DNA from: an uncultured Bacteroidota bacterium
GTDB lineage: Bacteria > Bacteroidota > Bacteroidia > UBA7662
Assembly (NCBI GenBank): GCA_903856555.1
Contig: CAIOCC010000103.1
Coordinates: 1-47,939, forward strand
Length of the DNA: 47,939 nt
Direction: 5' to 3'
The translations under genes were made by a program, and so were the position numbers. The notes beneath the pieces were generated by a model. The model saw nothing but the letters and a program-made list of their open reading frames with translations, ran no database searches and was not told the DNA's origin. Below are positions 26,116 to 34,191 of the stretch, one piece after another (the first letter of the stretch is position 1; each line of letters starts with the position of its first letter).

Positions 26116-26505
26116 TTAGAGGGTGTCTTCGGTGTACTTGGAAGGGCATTTGGTGAGAATTTGATCGGCGACAAAGGTGGGCTGTCCCGCTTGCTTCTGG
26201 ATGGCACCGACCACCACCACCTGTTCGGAGCGTTCAAAATCCTGGGGCTTGGCGCCGTAGTACACCACGGTTCTGCTAAGACCCTTCTGATCTACCAAGG
26301 CAAATTGCAAAAGGTTGGCGTCTTTTTCGGCATCGTACACCAAGGGCACCGAACGGTCCAGGGTTCCGACCACGTGGTAACTGCGACCCGGTTCGGTAGC
26401 AGCCGTCTCAAAATCAACATAGGAGCTGCTTTCGCCCAGGGTGCTCACCAAAATAGCGAGCCCCGTGCCCAGCAGCAAAAGGAGGAGGATGGCGCTTCTT
26501 TTCAC
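26116..26505 (-). CDS. ccmE: Heme chaperone CcmE, CxxxY type
   Basis: A 129-residue protein with an N-terminal membrane anchor (residues 4-21) and an OB-fold domain facing the periplasm. It carries heme to CcmF. Enterobacterial CcmE binds heme covalently through the histidine of HxxxY; here the site reads KCPSKY with Cys120 and Tyr124, the CxxxY form known from some archaea and sulfate reducers. The start is GTG at 26505, 4 bases after a near-match promoter box. First gene of the ccmE-ccmF-DUF2520-UbiA-maf run. Confidence 0.9.
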   Translation of the reverse strand: MKRSAILLLLLLGTGLAILVSTLGESSSYVDFETAATEPGRSYHVVGTLDRSVPLVYDAEKDANLLQFALVDQKGLSRTVVYYGAKPQDFERSEQVVVVGAIQKQAGQPTFVADQILTKCPSKYTEDTL

Positions 26506-26509
26506 GCCC

Positions 26510-26517
26510 CAAAGTTC
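26510..26517 (-). promoter_or_regulatory. Near-match -7 box upstream of ccmE
   Basis: Minus-strand GAACTTTG differs from TAnnTTTG only at the first base and ends 4 bases before the ccmE GTG, the same spacing seen at exact boxes in this window. Confidence 0.3.
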
Positions 26518-26582
26518 GCTACGAAAATCCCTTCAACCCCAAAATCTCTATCAATTCCTTCCGTTTAGAATGGTTTTCATCG

Positions 26583-26590
26583 TTCTTTTG
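26583..26590 (+). promoter_or_regulatory. Near-match -7 box upstream of the outer-membrane barrel protein
   Basis: TTCTTTTG differs from TAnnTTTG at the second base and ends 3 bases before the ATG at 26594. If it is real, it supports 26594 as the start rather than the ATG at 26570. Confidence 0.25.
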
Positions 26591-26593
26591 GGA

Positions 26594-29500
26594 ATGCGAT
26601 GGTTCTTAATTCTTTTGGTTGGGTCCTTCATGATGATGAAGGGTCATGCCCAGCCGGCCGGTGAACGGCCCTCAAGCCCCCTTCGATTGACAGGGCGGGT
26701 GGTCGATTCGGTTACAGGGGAGGGATTGGCCGGGGTGAATGTCTTGGTTCTTTCCCTAAGGGATAGCACTCGAAGCTGGGGGGCTAGCACCGATTTGAGG
26801 GGGGGCTTTGAACTCAATCTACCCAGAGCAGGGGGCTATCGTCTGCGCTGCACCTATGTTGGTTACCGAACCTGGCAGCGAATGGTTCGACTGAACGTGG
26901 ATACCGCCTTGGGGCCTTTGCGCTTGGTCCAGTCCTTGACTGAATTGGGGGAGGTCGAAATTCGAGAGACCGCGCGCAGGGTGGAACAACGCGGTGATAC
27001 CACCGAAATCAATGCGTCTTCCTTTCGAACAGCACCCGATGCGGATGCCGAACAATTGATTCGAAAAATGCCTGGCATCACGGTCGAGAACGGACAACTC
27101 AAAGCCCAGGGCGAAGAAGTCCGCCGGGTATTATTGGACGGTCAGGAATACTTTGGGAACGATGCCACCGCAGCCTTGCGCAATTTGCCGGCCGAAGTCA
27201 TTGACAAAGTGCAATTGATTGATCGCCAAAGCGACCAGGCTCAGTTTACGGGTATCAACGACGGTAACACCGAGAAAACATTGAATCTAATCACTCGTAC
27301 AGGCTTGAATAACAGCCGATTTGGCAAAGTTTATACCGGGGTTGGGGAATTTACAGGGAGTGAATCCCAGCGCTCCGAAGGGGCTTTTGATAACCTGGTC
27401 CTCGAGGACGGATCTGCATCGGGACTTGGTTCACCCACGGAGGGAAGGCGCTGGATGGGGGGAGGGAATGCAACGTATTTCAAAGGGAAACGCAGGCTTA
27501 GTGCGGCCCTTTTGTTAAATAACATTAATCAACAAAATTTTTCGGGGGCAGAATTGAGCGGATTGCTGGGAGGTGGTTCCAATTTGGGCGGTTCTTCGAT
27601 GGGAGGTATGCGTGGTGGCGGACGCGGTATGCCCGACCCGGGTTCGTCCCTGCTCAATCCAAGCCAAAAGGGCCTGACCACAACGCTGAGTTCGGCCCTT
27701 AATTACAGCGATCAATGGGCCGGAACCTGGAAATTGAGCAGTTCATTCCTCGTAACGCGGACAGTGAACGTCCAAAACGCCGCCTCCCTCCGTTCTTGGT
27801 TTAGCATCCCCGGCCTCAGCCAAAGCGATAGCAGCCGTCAACTTCAGGACAATCTACAGAATCGGTGGACCGCTCGATTGGAGTGGAATCCCGACAGCAA
27901 TCGCTCGATGATATGGACCCCCCGTTTTAGCTACGCGGCCCGTCTGGGGCAATTGGCATCGGTCGTGGCCATTGATAGCGGATACACCGATGATGCGCAA
28001 CCGGATGAGCTTTTAAGTCGCAAATTATCCAGGAATTTACTGAGCAACCGTACCGAAAATCTTCAAACCCAAGGTGGTTTTGAGTGGTTGTATCGCCAAC
28101 GATTGGCCAAAGCAAGACGAAACTATTCGGTCAACTGGGCCCTGGACTTTCAGGACCAAAACACACCTCGAGACCAGGTTTCCGAAATCTTTGAGGCCGG
28201 CGAGGGGCCCGTTTTGCCGCCTGTTTGGTGGAACCGACGGGATACAAGTCAACAATCGTTTGATCAAGATCGTGGATTTCTGCGGAATCGTTGGGACCTG
28301 AACTATGTGGAGCCTTTGGGTGCCGAGGGTTTGCTTGAATGGTCGGCTTCGCCTTTGTGGCAGCAGAGTCGTTCGGGGCAACGATTGGAGTCTTCCGACT
28401 CCTCCCAGGCCAGAGGATTGTACAACCAGGTGGCCCGTCAAAACCTGGGTGGCGCTCAATACGGGCTTCGATACCGTTGGGGCAACGACCGCCGTGAACT
28501 ATCGGTGGGTTTGCAGAGGCAGGACTATACCGCGACCCTGTCGGTGGACGAGGTTCTCAGCGGGGAGATCCCTTCCAACTTCCGTTGGAATGCCTGGTTG
28601 CCCAACGCATCTTGGCGTTTTAATCCAACCAAATTTCAACAATACCGGGTTTTTTACCGGGCATCGTCCCAAACTCCTTCGGTGCAGCAGATGCAACCCC
28701 TTTTGGACAATACCAACCCGCTTTCGTTATCGCTGGGGAATCCTTCCTTGGATCAGGCCTTGATGCACACCATCGGGGGACGATTCCGCTGGTCGGATGG
28801 GGCCGGGGGTCGTTCGGTCTTTGTCTTTGTCAACGGCACACGGACCCAAGGGGTGTTGGGGAACGAAAACCTGGTGGTTCCGACCGATACGGCGTTGATG
28901 AGCCGTTGGTGGTCGGACTGGAAAGGACCGCAAACCTGGGGGCTGCAATGGCAGGACCTGGGGCTGGCCCGGGGGGCACAAATCACCAGACCCGCCAATC
29001 TGGGTGAACAGACCAATCTTCGCTGGTATAGCACCTACGCCCATCCTTGGGCCTGGTTAAAGGCCAACATGAATTGGACCTTGACCAGCGGGCATTTGGA
29101 CCAGCCGGTTCGTAACAACGGAAGGGATTCCCGGGTCACAACCCAAAACCTTGGTTTGCAGTGGGGTCTCAGCAGTTCCCGTTCGGAGAAATGGGATTAC
29201 AACCTTTCGTTTAATTTGGGTTGGAACCGCTATCGTAACATCAATCAAAGCATCAAGGGTGCCTGGTTGCCCTACCAGACCCATGCCGCCAATGCCCGCG
29301 TTCAATACACGTGGCGCAAACGGTGGGTTTTGGGTTCGGACTATGCCTGGACGTATTGGGGGGGCTTGGACCAGGGCTTTAACGCCAATGTTCATCTCAT
29401 GAATTTCTCGGTGGCCACCAAGGTATTGCCCAACAAACTTGGGGAATGGCGCTTGTCGGTTTTTGACCTCCTTGGTCAGAATCGGTCGGTGAGTCGAACA

Positions 29501-29674
29501 TTGACCGAACTCTATGTGGACGATAACCGTAACACTGCCTTGGGTCGTTTTGTGATGCTAACATTTACTTACAATTTCCGAAATTTTGGAAAACCAAGCC
29601 GGGACGTGCCGACGGAGAACCGGGTCCCTTCGGGGCATCCCGACCCCAACCGGCCTTGGGAAGGTTGGCGTTAA
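26594..29674 (+). CDS. Outer-membrane beta-barrel protein with carboxypeptidase-regulatory domain (TonB-receptor-like)
   Basis: A 1026-residue protein. Residues 1-~19 are a signal peptide (MRWFLILLVGS..., ending at HAQ). Residues ~26-115 form a CarboxypepD_reg-like Ig fold (LTGRVVDSVTGEGLAGVNV). A plug-like region follows (RKMPGITVE, RRVLLDGQEYFGND, LPAEVIDKVQLI). The rest is a large beta-barrel rich in W, Y and alternating polar/hydrophobic strands, ending at VMLTFTYNFRNFG with a ~25-residue tail. A Gly/Ser/Met-rich loop lies near residues 320-355. It fits the Bacteroidota outer-membrane beta-barrel family related to TonB-dependent receptors. No SusD partner or TonB gene is near, so cargo is unknown. 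ATG 26570 is an alternative start. Confidence 0.85.
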   Translation: MRWFLILLVGSFMMMKGHAQPAGERPSSPLRLTGRVVDSVTGEGLAGVNVLVLSLRDSTRSWGASTDLRGGFELNLPRAGGYRLRCTYVGYRTWQRMVRLNVDTALGPLRLVQSLTELGEVEIRETARRVEQRGDTTEINASSFRTAPDADAEQLIRKMPGITVENGQLKAQGEEVRRVLLDGQEYFGNDATAALRNLPAEVIDKVQLIDRQSDQAQFTGINDGNTEKTLNLITRTGLNNSRFGKVYTGVGEFTGSESQRSEGAFDNLVLEDGSASGLGSPTEGRRWMGGGNATYFKGKRRLSAALLLNNINQQNFSGAELSGLLGGGSNLGGSSMGGMRGGGRGMPDPGSSLLNPSQKGLTTTLSSALNYSDQWAGTWKLSSSFLVTRTVNVQNAASLRSWFSIPGLSQSDSSRQLQDNLQNRWTARLEWNPDSNRSMIWTPRFSYAARLGQLASVVAIDSGYTDDAQPDELLSRKLSRNLLSNRTENLQTQGGFEWLYRQRLAKARRNYSVNWALDFQDQNTPRDQVSEIFEAGEGPVLPPVWWNRRDTSQQSFDQDRGFLRNRWDLNYVEPLGAEGLLEWSASPLWQQSRSGQRLESSDSSQARGLYNQVARQNLGGAQYGLRYRWGNDRRELSVGLQRQDYTATLSVDEVLSGEIPSNFRWNAWLPNASWRFNPTKFQQYRVFYRASSQTPSVQQMQPLLDNTNPLSLSLGNPSLDQALMHTIGGRFRWSDGAGGRSVFVFVNGTRTQGVLGNENLVVPTDTALMSRWWSDWKGPQTWGLQWQDLGLARGAQITRPANLGEQTNLRWYSTYAHPWAWLKANMNWTLTSGHLDQPVRNNGRDSRVTTQNLGLQWGLSSSRSEKWDYNLSFNLGWNRYRNINQSIKGAWLPYQTHAANARVQYTWRKRWVLGSDYAWTYWGGLDQGFNANVHLMNFSVATKVLPNKLGEWRLSVFDLLGQNRSVSRTLTELYVDDNRNTALGRFVMLTFTYNFRNFGKPSRDVPTENRVPSGHPDPNRPWEGWR

Positions 29675-29675
29675 A

Positions 29676-30956
29676 CTAATCCTTGCTCCCAAGCAGGTAT
29701 TCGGGCCAGTGGTCTTGGAGCCATCGCTGGTAGGCTTGTTCCCGTTCGTTATCGGCCGGTTGGTAGAAAACCCGACCGCGGAGGCTCTGGGGCATAAAAT
29801 CTTGGTGTACAAAGTGATGCGGTCCTTCGTGGCTGTAGTGGTAGCCCTGTCCGTAGCCCAGGTCTTTTTGCATGGAGGTTACCGGATTGCTCAGGGCTTC
29901 CGGCACGGGGGGCTGTTGACCGGCCTGACGAACCGCCTCCAAGGCGGCCTCGATGGCCAGGTAAGCGGAATTGCTTTTGGGACTTAGGCTGAGGTACAGC
30001 GTGGTTTGGCTCAACGGAATGCGGGCTTCGGGGTAACCGATGCGGGCCACGGATTCCAAGGTGGCGGTGGCCAGGATGAGGGCTTGAGGATTGGCCATGC
30101 CAACATCTTCGGAAGCCAGGATGACCAGTCGCCTCGCAAGAAAGACGGGATCCTCTCCGCCTGATACCAAACGAGCCAGGTAATAAATGGCCGCCTGGGG
30201 GTCGGAACCGCGAATGGATTTGATGAGGGCTGAAATCAATCGGTAGTGCTGGTCGCCATCCCGATCGTGGTAGACCGCAAAGTGGGGAAGGACCGCCAAA
30301 ACGGAGGCATCGGTGATTCGACGCACCCCGTTTTCGGGTACAAGGCTGCCGGCCAACCATTCCAACAAATTGTACATGCGACGGGCATCCCCTTGAGCGT
30401 GCCGAACGAGCGCATTGCTTTCCACGAGTTCCAAGCCAAGAGCCCGCAACTCGGCATCCTGGCTGACGGCCTTGAGGGCGAGTTGATGCAATTCGTCTTT
30501 GCCCAACGGCTGAAGGATCAGCAATTGACAGCGTGAAAGGAGGGCTGGATTCAGCCCAAAGGAAGGGTTCTCGGTGGTCGCGCCAATCAAGGTGAGTTGC
30601 CCGCTTTCGACGGCCCCCAAGAGGCTGTCCTGCTGGGCTTTGTTAAACCGATGAATTTCGTCCAAAAACAAAAGGGGCTTGAACAAACCGTTGCCTTCTT
30701 CAATCACCGCCCGCACATCTTTGACCCCGGCATCCACCGCGCTTAGGAAACGAAACCGCCTCTTGGAATGAACGGCCAGCATACGAGCCAAACTGGTTTT
30801 GCCGGAACCCGGAGGGCCCCAAAGCAGGAGCGATGGCAAAGATCCCTCCTCCCAAAAGCGACGAAGCAATCCTTGAGGTCCGACCAATTCTTGTTGACCC
30901 ACGAGGTCCTCGAGGCGTTCGGGGCGCATGCGTTCGGCTAAGGGCGGTTGGACCAT
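29676..30956 (-). CDS. rarA: Replication-associated recombination protein RarA (MgsA)
   Basis: A 426-residue AAA+ ATPase related to clamp-loader subunits, acting at stalled replication forks. It begins RPERLEDLVGQQELVG, has Walker A GPPGSGKT at residues 47-54, Walker B LLFLDEIHRFNKAQQD around residue 97, and sensor 1 in IGATTENPSF. The C-terminal tetramerisation region carries SALIKSIRGSDPQAAIYYLARL. Length is typical. An exact TAnnTTTG box ends 4 bases before its ATG. Confidence 0.96.
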   Translation of the reverse strand: MVQPPLAERMRPERLEDLVGQQELVGPQGLLRRFWEEGSLPSLLLWGPPGSGKTSLARMLAVHSKRRFRFLSAVDAGVKDVRAVIEEGNGLFKPLLFLDEIHRFNKAQQDSLLGAVESGQLTLIGATTENPSFGLNPALLSRCQLLILQPLGKDELHQLALKAVSQDAELRALGLELVESNALVRHAQGDARRMYNLLEWLAGSLVPENGVRRITDASVLAVLPHFAVYHDRDGDQHYRLISALIKSIRGSDPQAAIYYLARLVSGGEDPVFLARRLVILASEDVGMANPQALILATATLESVARIGYPEARIPLSQTTLYLSLSPKSNSAYLAIEAALEAVRQAGQQPPVPEALSNPVTSMQKDLGYGQGYHYSHEGPHHFVHQDFMPQSLRGRVFYQPADNEREQAYQRWLQDHWPEYLLGSKD

Positions 30957-30960
30957 TTGT

Positions 30961-30968
30961 CAAAGGTA
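30961..30968 (-). promoter_or_regulatory. TAnnTTTG -7 box upstream of rarA
   Basis: Minus-strand TACCTTTG, an exact match, is separated from the rarA ATG (30956) by the four bases ACAA. A transcript from here would be leaderless or nearly so. Confidence 0.45.
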
Positions 30969-30996
30969 TGAAACCACCTGCGCGCCCGCTTTGCGC

Positions 30997-31004
30997 TATT
31001 TTTG
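30997..31004 (+). promoter_or_regulatory. TAnnTTTG -7 box upstream of mnmD
   Basis: TATTTTTG, an exact match, ends 4 bases before the GTG at 31009. It supports that GTG as the mnmD start in preference to the in-frame ATG at 30928, which lies inside rarA. Confidence 0.45.
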
Positions 31005-31008
31005 GATC

Positions 31009-31746
31009 GTGTCTGATGCTCATCCACCGGAACTGCTCATTACCGGAGATGGTTCCCATACGATTCGTCGGGGCGCTGGCCCTACCTACCACAGCCTGCA
31101 CGGTGCCCTGACCGAATCCAGGCATATTTACCAAGAGGCCGGTCTGCGCGCCCTGTTGGAGTTTCGAAGCCAAAACCCAAAAGCGGCCGTTGACGGGGGT
31201 GAAAAGGTTCGTATTCTGGAAATTGGTTTGGGAACTGGCCTCAATGCCGCCCTCGCCTTGGAGACTTGTTTAGAAGCCCCTCTGCTTCGAATCGACTACA
31301 CCGCCTTGGAGCCGTTTCCACTGTCACCGGGATGGATGATGGACCTGAATTACGCTTCTTTTCTTAGGGCTCAATCATGGCAGGTATGGGCCGAGCAGTA
31401 CCCGACTTTGTACGAGGGGTTGAGAACCCAGGGAGAGGGGGCCTGGTCTTTGGAAAGGGTGGGCCTTGCTTATTCGCTCAAGGTCATGGCCCAACCTTGG
31501 CCTTGCCCTTTGGAGGGTCCCTTTGATTTGGTGTTTTGGGATGCCTTTGGTCCAAGCCACGCCCCTGATTTATGGGAGGAGGAATCCTTGGTGGCCCTGA
31601 ATCGTTGGACGGCCCCCGGAGCATGGCTGGTGACCTTTGGGGCCAGCGGGGCTTTTGGCCGCCTCCTCAAGGGGTTGGGTTGGGAGGTTCAAAGGCTGAC
31701 GGGTCCTCCAGGCAAGCGGGAAATCATCCGTGCCAGGAAACCCTGA
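31009..31746 (+). CDS. mnmD: tRNA 5-(aminomethyl)-2-thiouridine methyltransferase MnmD
   Basis: A 245-residue stand-alone version of the methyltransferase half of MnmC, completing the mnm5s2U34 wobble modification of tRNA with SAM. Family marks are TGDGSHTIRRG and TYHSLHGALTESRHIYQEAGL at the N terminus, the SAM motif ILEIGLGTGLNA, and FDLVFWDAFGPSHAPDLWEEE. The oxidase domain of MnmC is absent, as is usual for MnmD. The GTG start fits both the alignment of these motifs and the promoter box 4 bases upstream. pyrD follows after 22 bases. Confidence 0.92.
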   Translation: MSDAHPPELLITGDGSHTIRRGAGPTYHSLHGALTESRHIYQEAGLRALLEFRSQNPKAAVDGGEKVRILEIGLGTGLNAALALETCLEAPLLRIDYTALEPFPLSPGWMMDLNYASFLRAQSWQVWAEQYPTLYEGLRTQGEGAWSLERVGLAYSLKVMAQPWPCPLEGPFDLVFWDAFGPSHAPDLWEEESLVALNRWTAPGAWLVTFGASGAFGRLLKGLGWEVQRLTGPPGKREIIRARKP

Positions 31747-31768
31747 ATTTCATTGCATCTTTGGGTCC

Positions 31769-32797
31769 ATGTATCGTTGGTTGCAAGGTTTTCTTTTTGG
31801 TTTGGAACCCGAGAGGGCCCATCATCTCACCCTCCATGTTTCCCAGGTCCTGTTGAGGATTCCGGGAATGAAACGTTTTTGGGCGTTGTTGTGGCCCAAG
31901 GTATCGGATCAGTGGGAGGGGATGGGCCTGCATTGGGAAAACCGTTTGGGCCTTGCGGCCGGTTTTGACAAAGATGCCCGCTACCTCGAGGTGTGGAAGG
32001 CCCTGGGTTTTGGTTTTGTGGAGGTAGGTACCTTGACCCCCAGGCCCCAGCCCGGCAATCCCCAACCTCGACTTTTTCGTCTCGTCCGCCACAAGGCCCT
32101 CCTCAACAGACTGGGCTTTAACAACGGCGGGGTAGAGGCAGCGGTCCCTCGATTGCGTCATCGCCCCAAGGGATTGGTGGTGGGCGCGAATATCGGCAAA
32201 AACAAAGACACCCCCAACGGGGAGGCCGTGAAGGATTATGTGACTTGTGTTGAGGTTCTCCATCCTTGGGTGGATTACTTCACCATCAATCTTAGCTCTC
32301 CCAACACACCGGGACTGCGCGATTTGCAAGAAGCCGGTTTTTTGGACAACTTGTTGGAGACCATCGCCGGTTTGGCTTGTCAAAAGAACGTGCGTAGGCC
32401 GGTTTGGGTCAAGCTGGCCCCGGACCTAGCCCCGGACGATTGGCAAAGTCTGTGGCCGGTCTTTGCCAAACATCAAATCGATGGTTTGGTCTTGACCAAT
32501 ACGACGGTGGACCGCAGCCTTTTGGGTGCCCAAGCCGCAGAGGCCGAGACTTTGGGGGCCGGTGGTCTGAGTGGGGCGCCCCTCGCCGCCAAATCCGAGG
32601 CCATGTTGAAGGCCATGAAGACCTACGGAACCAGCTACGGTTTCTGCCCATCCCTTGTTTCGGTGGGTGGTGTGATGAGTGGAAGCGATGCAACCCGGCG
32701 TCTGGAATTGGGCGCGCATTTGGTGCAGGTTTATACGGGCCTGGTTTACCGAGGCCCGGCCTTGGTGGGAGAATGTGTTCGCGCTATGCGGTCCTAG
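31769..32797 (+). CDS. pyrD: Dihydroorotate dehydrogenase (quinone), class 2
   Basis: A 342-residue FMN enzyme oxidising dihydroorotate to orotate with quinone as acceptor, on the inner face of the membrane. The N-terminal amphipathic extension (WLQGFLFGLEPERAHHL) is the class 2 membrane-binding part. Barrel motifs are GLAAGFDKDARYL, EVGTLTPRPQPGNPQPRLFR, LSSPNTPGLR with the catalytic serine, TNTT and GGLSG. The ATG at 31769 was chosen because the upstream in-frame start overlaps mnmD. Its TAG overlaps the stop of the convergent rsmE-DUF4159 gene (CTAG). Confidence 0.96.
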   Translation: MYRWLQGFLFGLEPERAHHLTLHVSQVLLRIPGMKRFWALLWPKVSDQWEGMGLHWENRLGLAAGFDKDARYLEVWKALGFGFVEVGTLTPRPQPGNPQPRLFRLVRHKALLNRLGFNNGGVEAAVPRLRHRPKGLVVGANIGKNKDTPNGEAVKDYVTCVEVLHPWVDYFTINLSSPNTPGLRDLQEAGFLDNLLETIAGLACQKNVRRPVWVKLAPDLAPDDWQSLWPVFAKHQIDGLVLTNTTVDRSLLGAQAAEAETLGAGGLSGAPLAAKSEAMLKAMKTYGTSYGFCPSLVSVGGVMSGSDATRRLELGAHLVQVYTGLVYRGPALVGECVRAMRS

Positions 32798-34191
32798 TGC
32801 TCAAAGGCATAACGCAGGATATTCGCGCCCATTTGCAGGGCCTGCGTTCGCAGCGTCTCGGGGTCCTTGTGGACCGAGGCATCTTCCCATCCATCGCCTA
32901 GATCGCATTGGTAGGTATAGAACACGACGATTTTGTTTTCCCAAACCAAGGCCAAGCCCTGGGCTGGTTGACCGTCGTGTTCGTGGATTTTGGGTAGCCC
33001 ACCGTTCATTCGAAAAGGCGCCCGGTACAAGGGATGATCGGCCGCCACCCGAACCCAGTCCAGTTCCGGAAAAACTTTTTTGAATTCGCTGCGAACGTAG
33101 GGGTCCATGCCATAATTATCGTCAACATGAAGAAAACCTCCACCGGTCAGGTATTGACGGAGGTTGCGGGCCTCGGAGTCCGTGAACAGAACCCGACCAT
33201 GCCCCGTCATGTGCAACCAAGGGAAACGAAAGAGGTCAGGGCTACCCACTTCGGCCACTTCTTCTTGGACTTTGAGGGAGGTACCCATGTGGCGGTTGCA
33301 AAACCGGGCCAGGTTGGGCAAGGAGCTGGGATTGGCGTACCAATCACCGCCGCCACCGTAACGCAGTCTTCCCAAACTGATCGTGCCGGCTGTGGAGTTC
33401 TGTGCAGCCATGTTGGGGGATTGCGCCTGGGCATGGCCCAAGAGACCCCCACCCATTCCCATCACGATGCACCATAACATCAGAAGCAAACGACTCCCTC
33501 GGTGGGTCCAATGGGCCAAGGCGGCCAGGGTGGCCGTTTCGGTGCGCAGTCGGTGGGGGCCCAGGTCCAGGCCTTGGGCTCCGAGCGAAGCCAGGTGGTT
33601 GACTTCCTTTTCGCTCAAATCACCTTCGGGTCCTAACACGAGACAGACCGGACGGTCCGTTTCAATTTGTTGAATCGGAATCCGGGGAAGATGGGGGTGG
33701 CAGTGGGCCATCCACAAAGCAATGGATGAATTTGGTTTCCATTGTTGCAAGGTCTGCGGCTCGGCGAGCAAGGGCTGGTAGCAACGCAAGGATTGTTTCA
33801 TGGCTGATTCTATAATTCGTTGCAGGCGATCGGGTTTCCAGCGGTGGTGTTCGGTCCGTTCGCAGACCAAAGGAAGGATGCGCGTGGCCCCCAGTTCGGT
33901 GGCTTTTTCGATCAACCATTCCCAGCGGCCTTCGTTATGCAAAGGCGATACCGCCAATTCCAACGGCAAAGGAGCGGGCTCTTCGTGCAGCGTCTGAATT
34001 TCAAGAACGGCACCGGTAGGGAGGGCCTTTTGGAGAATGCAGCGGGCAAGCAATCCACGGCCGTTGGTCACCAGGACCGTGACCCCCTCACGTTCACGGC
34101 GAACCCGAACCAAATGCCGGGATTCTTCGGGTTTTAGCTCAAAACTTCCGGCTTGGGGCAAGTCCGGGTCCAGGTACAATTCGGTATTCAT
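32794..34191 (-). CDS. rsmE: 16S rRNA (uracil1498-N3)-methyltransferase RsmE fused to a DUF4159 domain
   Basis: One 465-residue open frame with two family blocks. Residues 1-~230 are RsmE, a SPOUT methyltransferase of U1498 in 16S rRNA: PEESRHLVRVRR, IEKATELGATRILPLVCERTE, ESAMKQSLR, LVLGPEGDLSEKEV and LGPHRLRTETA. Residues ~272-460 are a DUF4159 domain: LRYGGGGDWYANPSSLPNL, MTGHGRVLFTDSEARNLRQY, GGFLHVDDNYGMD, LPKIHEHDGQPAQG and YTYQCDLGDGWED. Between them, residues 233-257 form a hydrophobic, signal-peptide-like stretch ending GHAQAQS. In other Bacteroidota these are two neighbouring genes. No stop or frame change separates them here. TTG at 33489 or ATG at 33480 could start DUF4159 separately. 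The start overlaps the miaA stop (ATGA). Confidence 0.93.
   Translation of the reverse strand: MNTELYLDPDLPQAGSFELKPEESRHLVRVRREREGVTVLVTNGRGLLARCILQKALPTGAVLEIQTLHEEPAPLPLELAVSPLHNEGRWEWLIEKATELGATRILPLVCERTEHHRWKPDRLQRIIESAMKQSLRCYQPLLAEPQTLQQWKPNSSIALWMAHCHPHLPRIPIQQIETDRPVCLVLGPEGDLSEKEVNHLASLGAQGLDLGPHRLRTETATLAALAHWTHRGSRLLLMLWCIVMGMGGGLLGHAQAQSPNMAAQNSTAGTISLGRLRYGGGGDWYANPSSLPNLARFCNRHMGTSLKVQEEVAEVGSPDLFRFPWLHMTGHGRVLFTDSEARNLRQYLTGGGFLHVDDNYGMDPYVRSEFKKVFPELDWVRVAADHPLYRAPFRMNGGLPKIHEHDGQPAQGLALVWENKIVVFYTYQCDLGDGWEDASVHKDPETLRTQALQMGANILRYAFEH
33421..33495 (-). other. Hydrophobic junction segment of the RsmE-DUF4159 fusion (internal signal peptide or membrane anchor)
   Basis: Encodes residues 233-257, with the core LLLMLWCIVMGMGGGLLG followed by HAQAQS, a plausible signal-peptidase site. 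It comes directly after the last RsmE helix. GAGGGAG lies 4 bases before the TTG at 33489 and 13 bases before the ATG at 33480, so an internal start for the DUF4159 half is conceivable. Confidence 0.6.

Noticed and set aside
26594..29674. SusC/SusD polysaccharide utilisation locus
   Set aside because: There is no SusD-like lipoprotein, glycoside hydrolase or dedicated regulator nearby; neighbours are ccmE and rarA.
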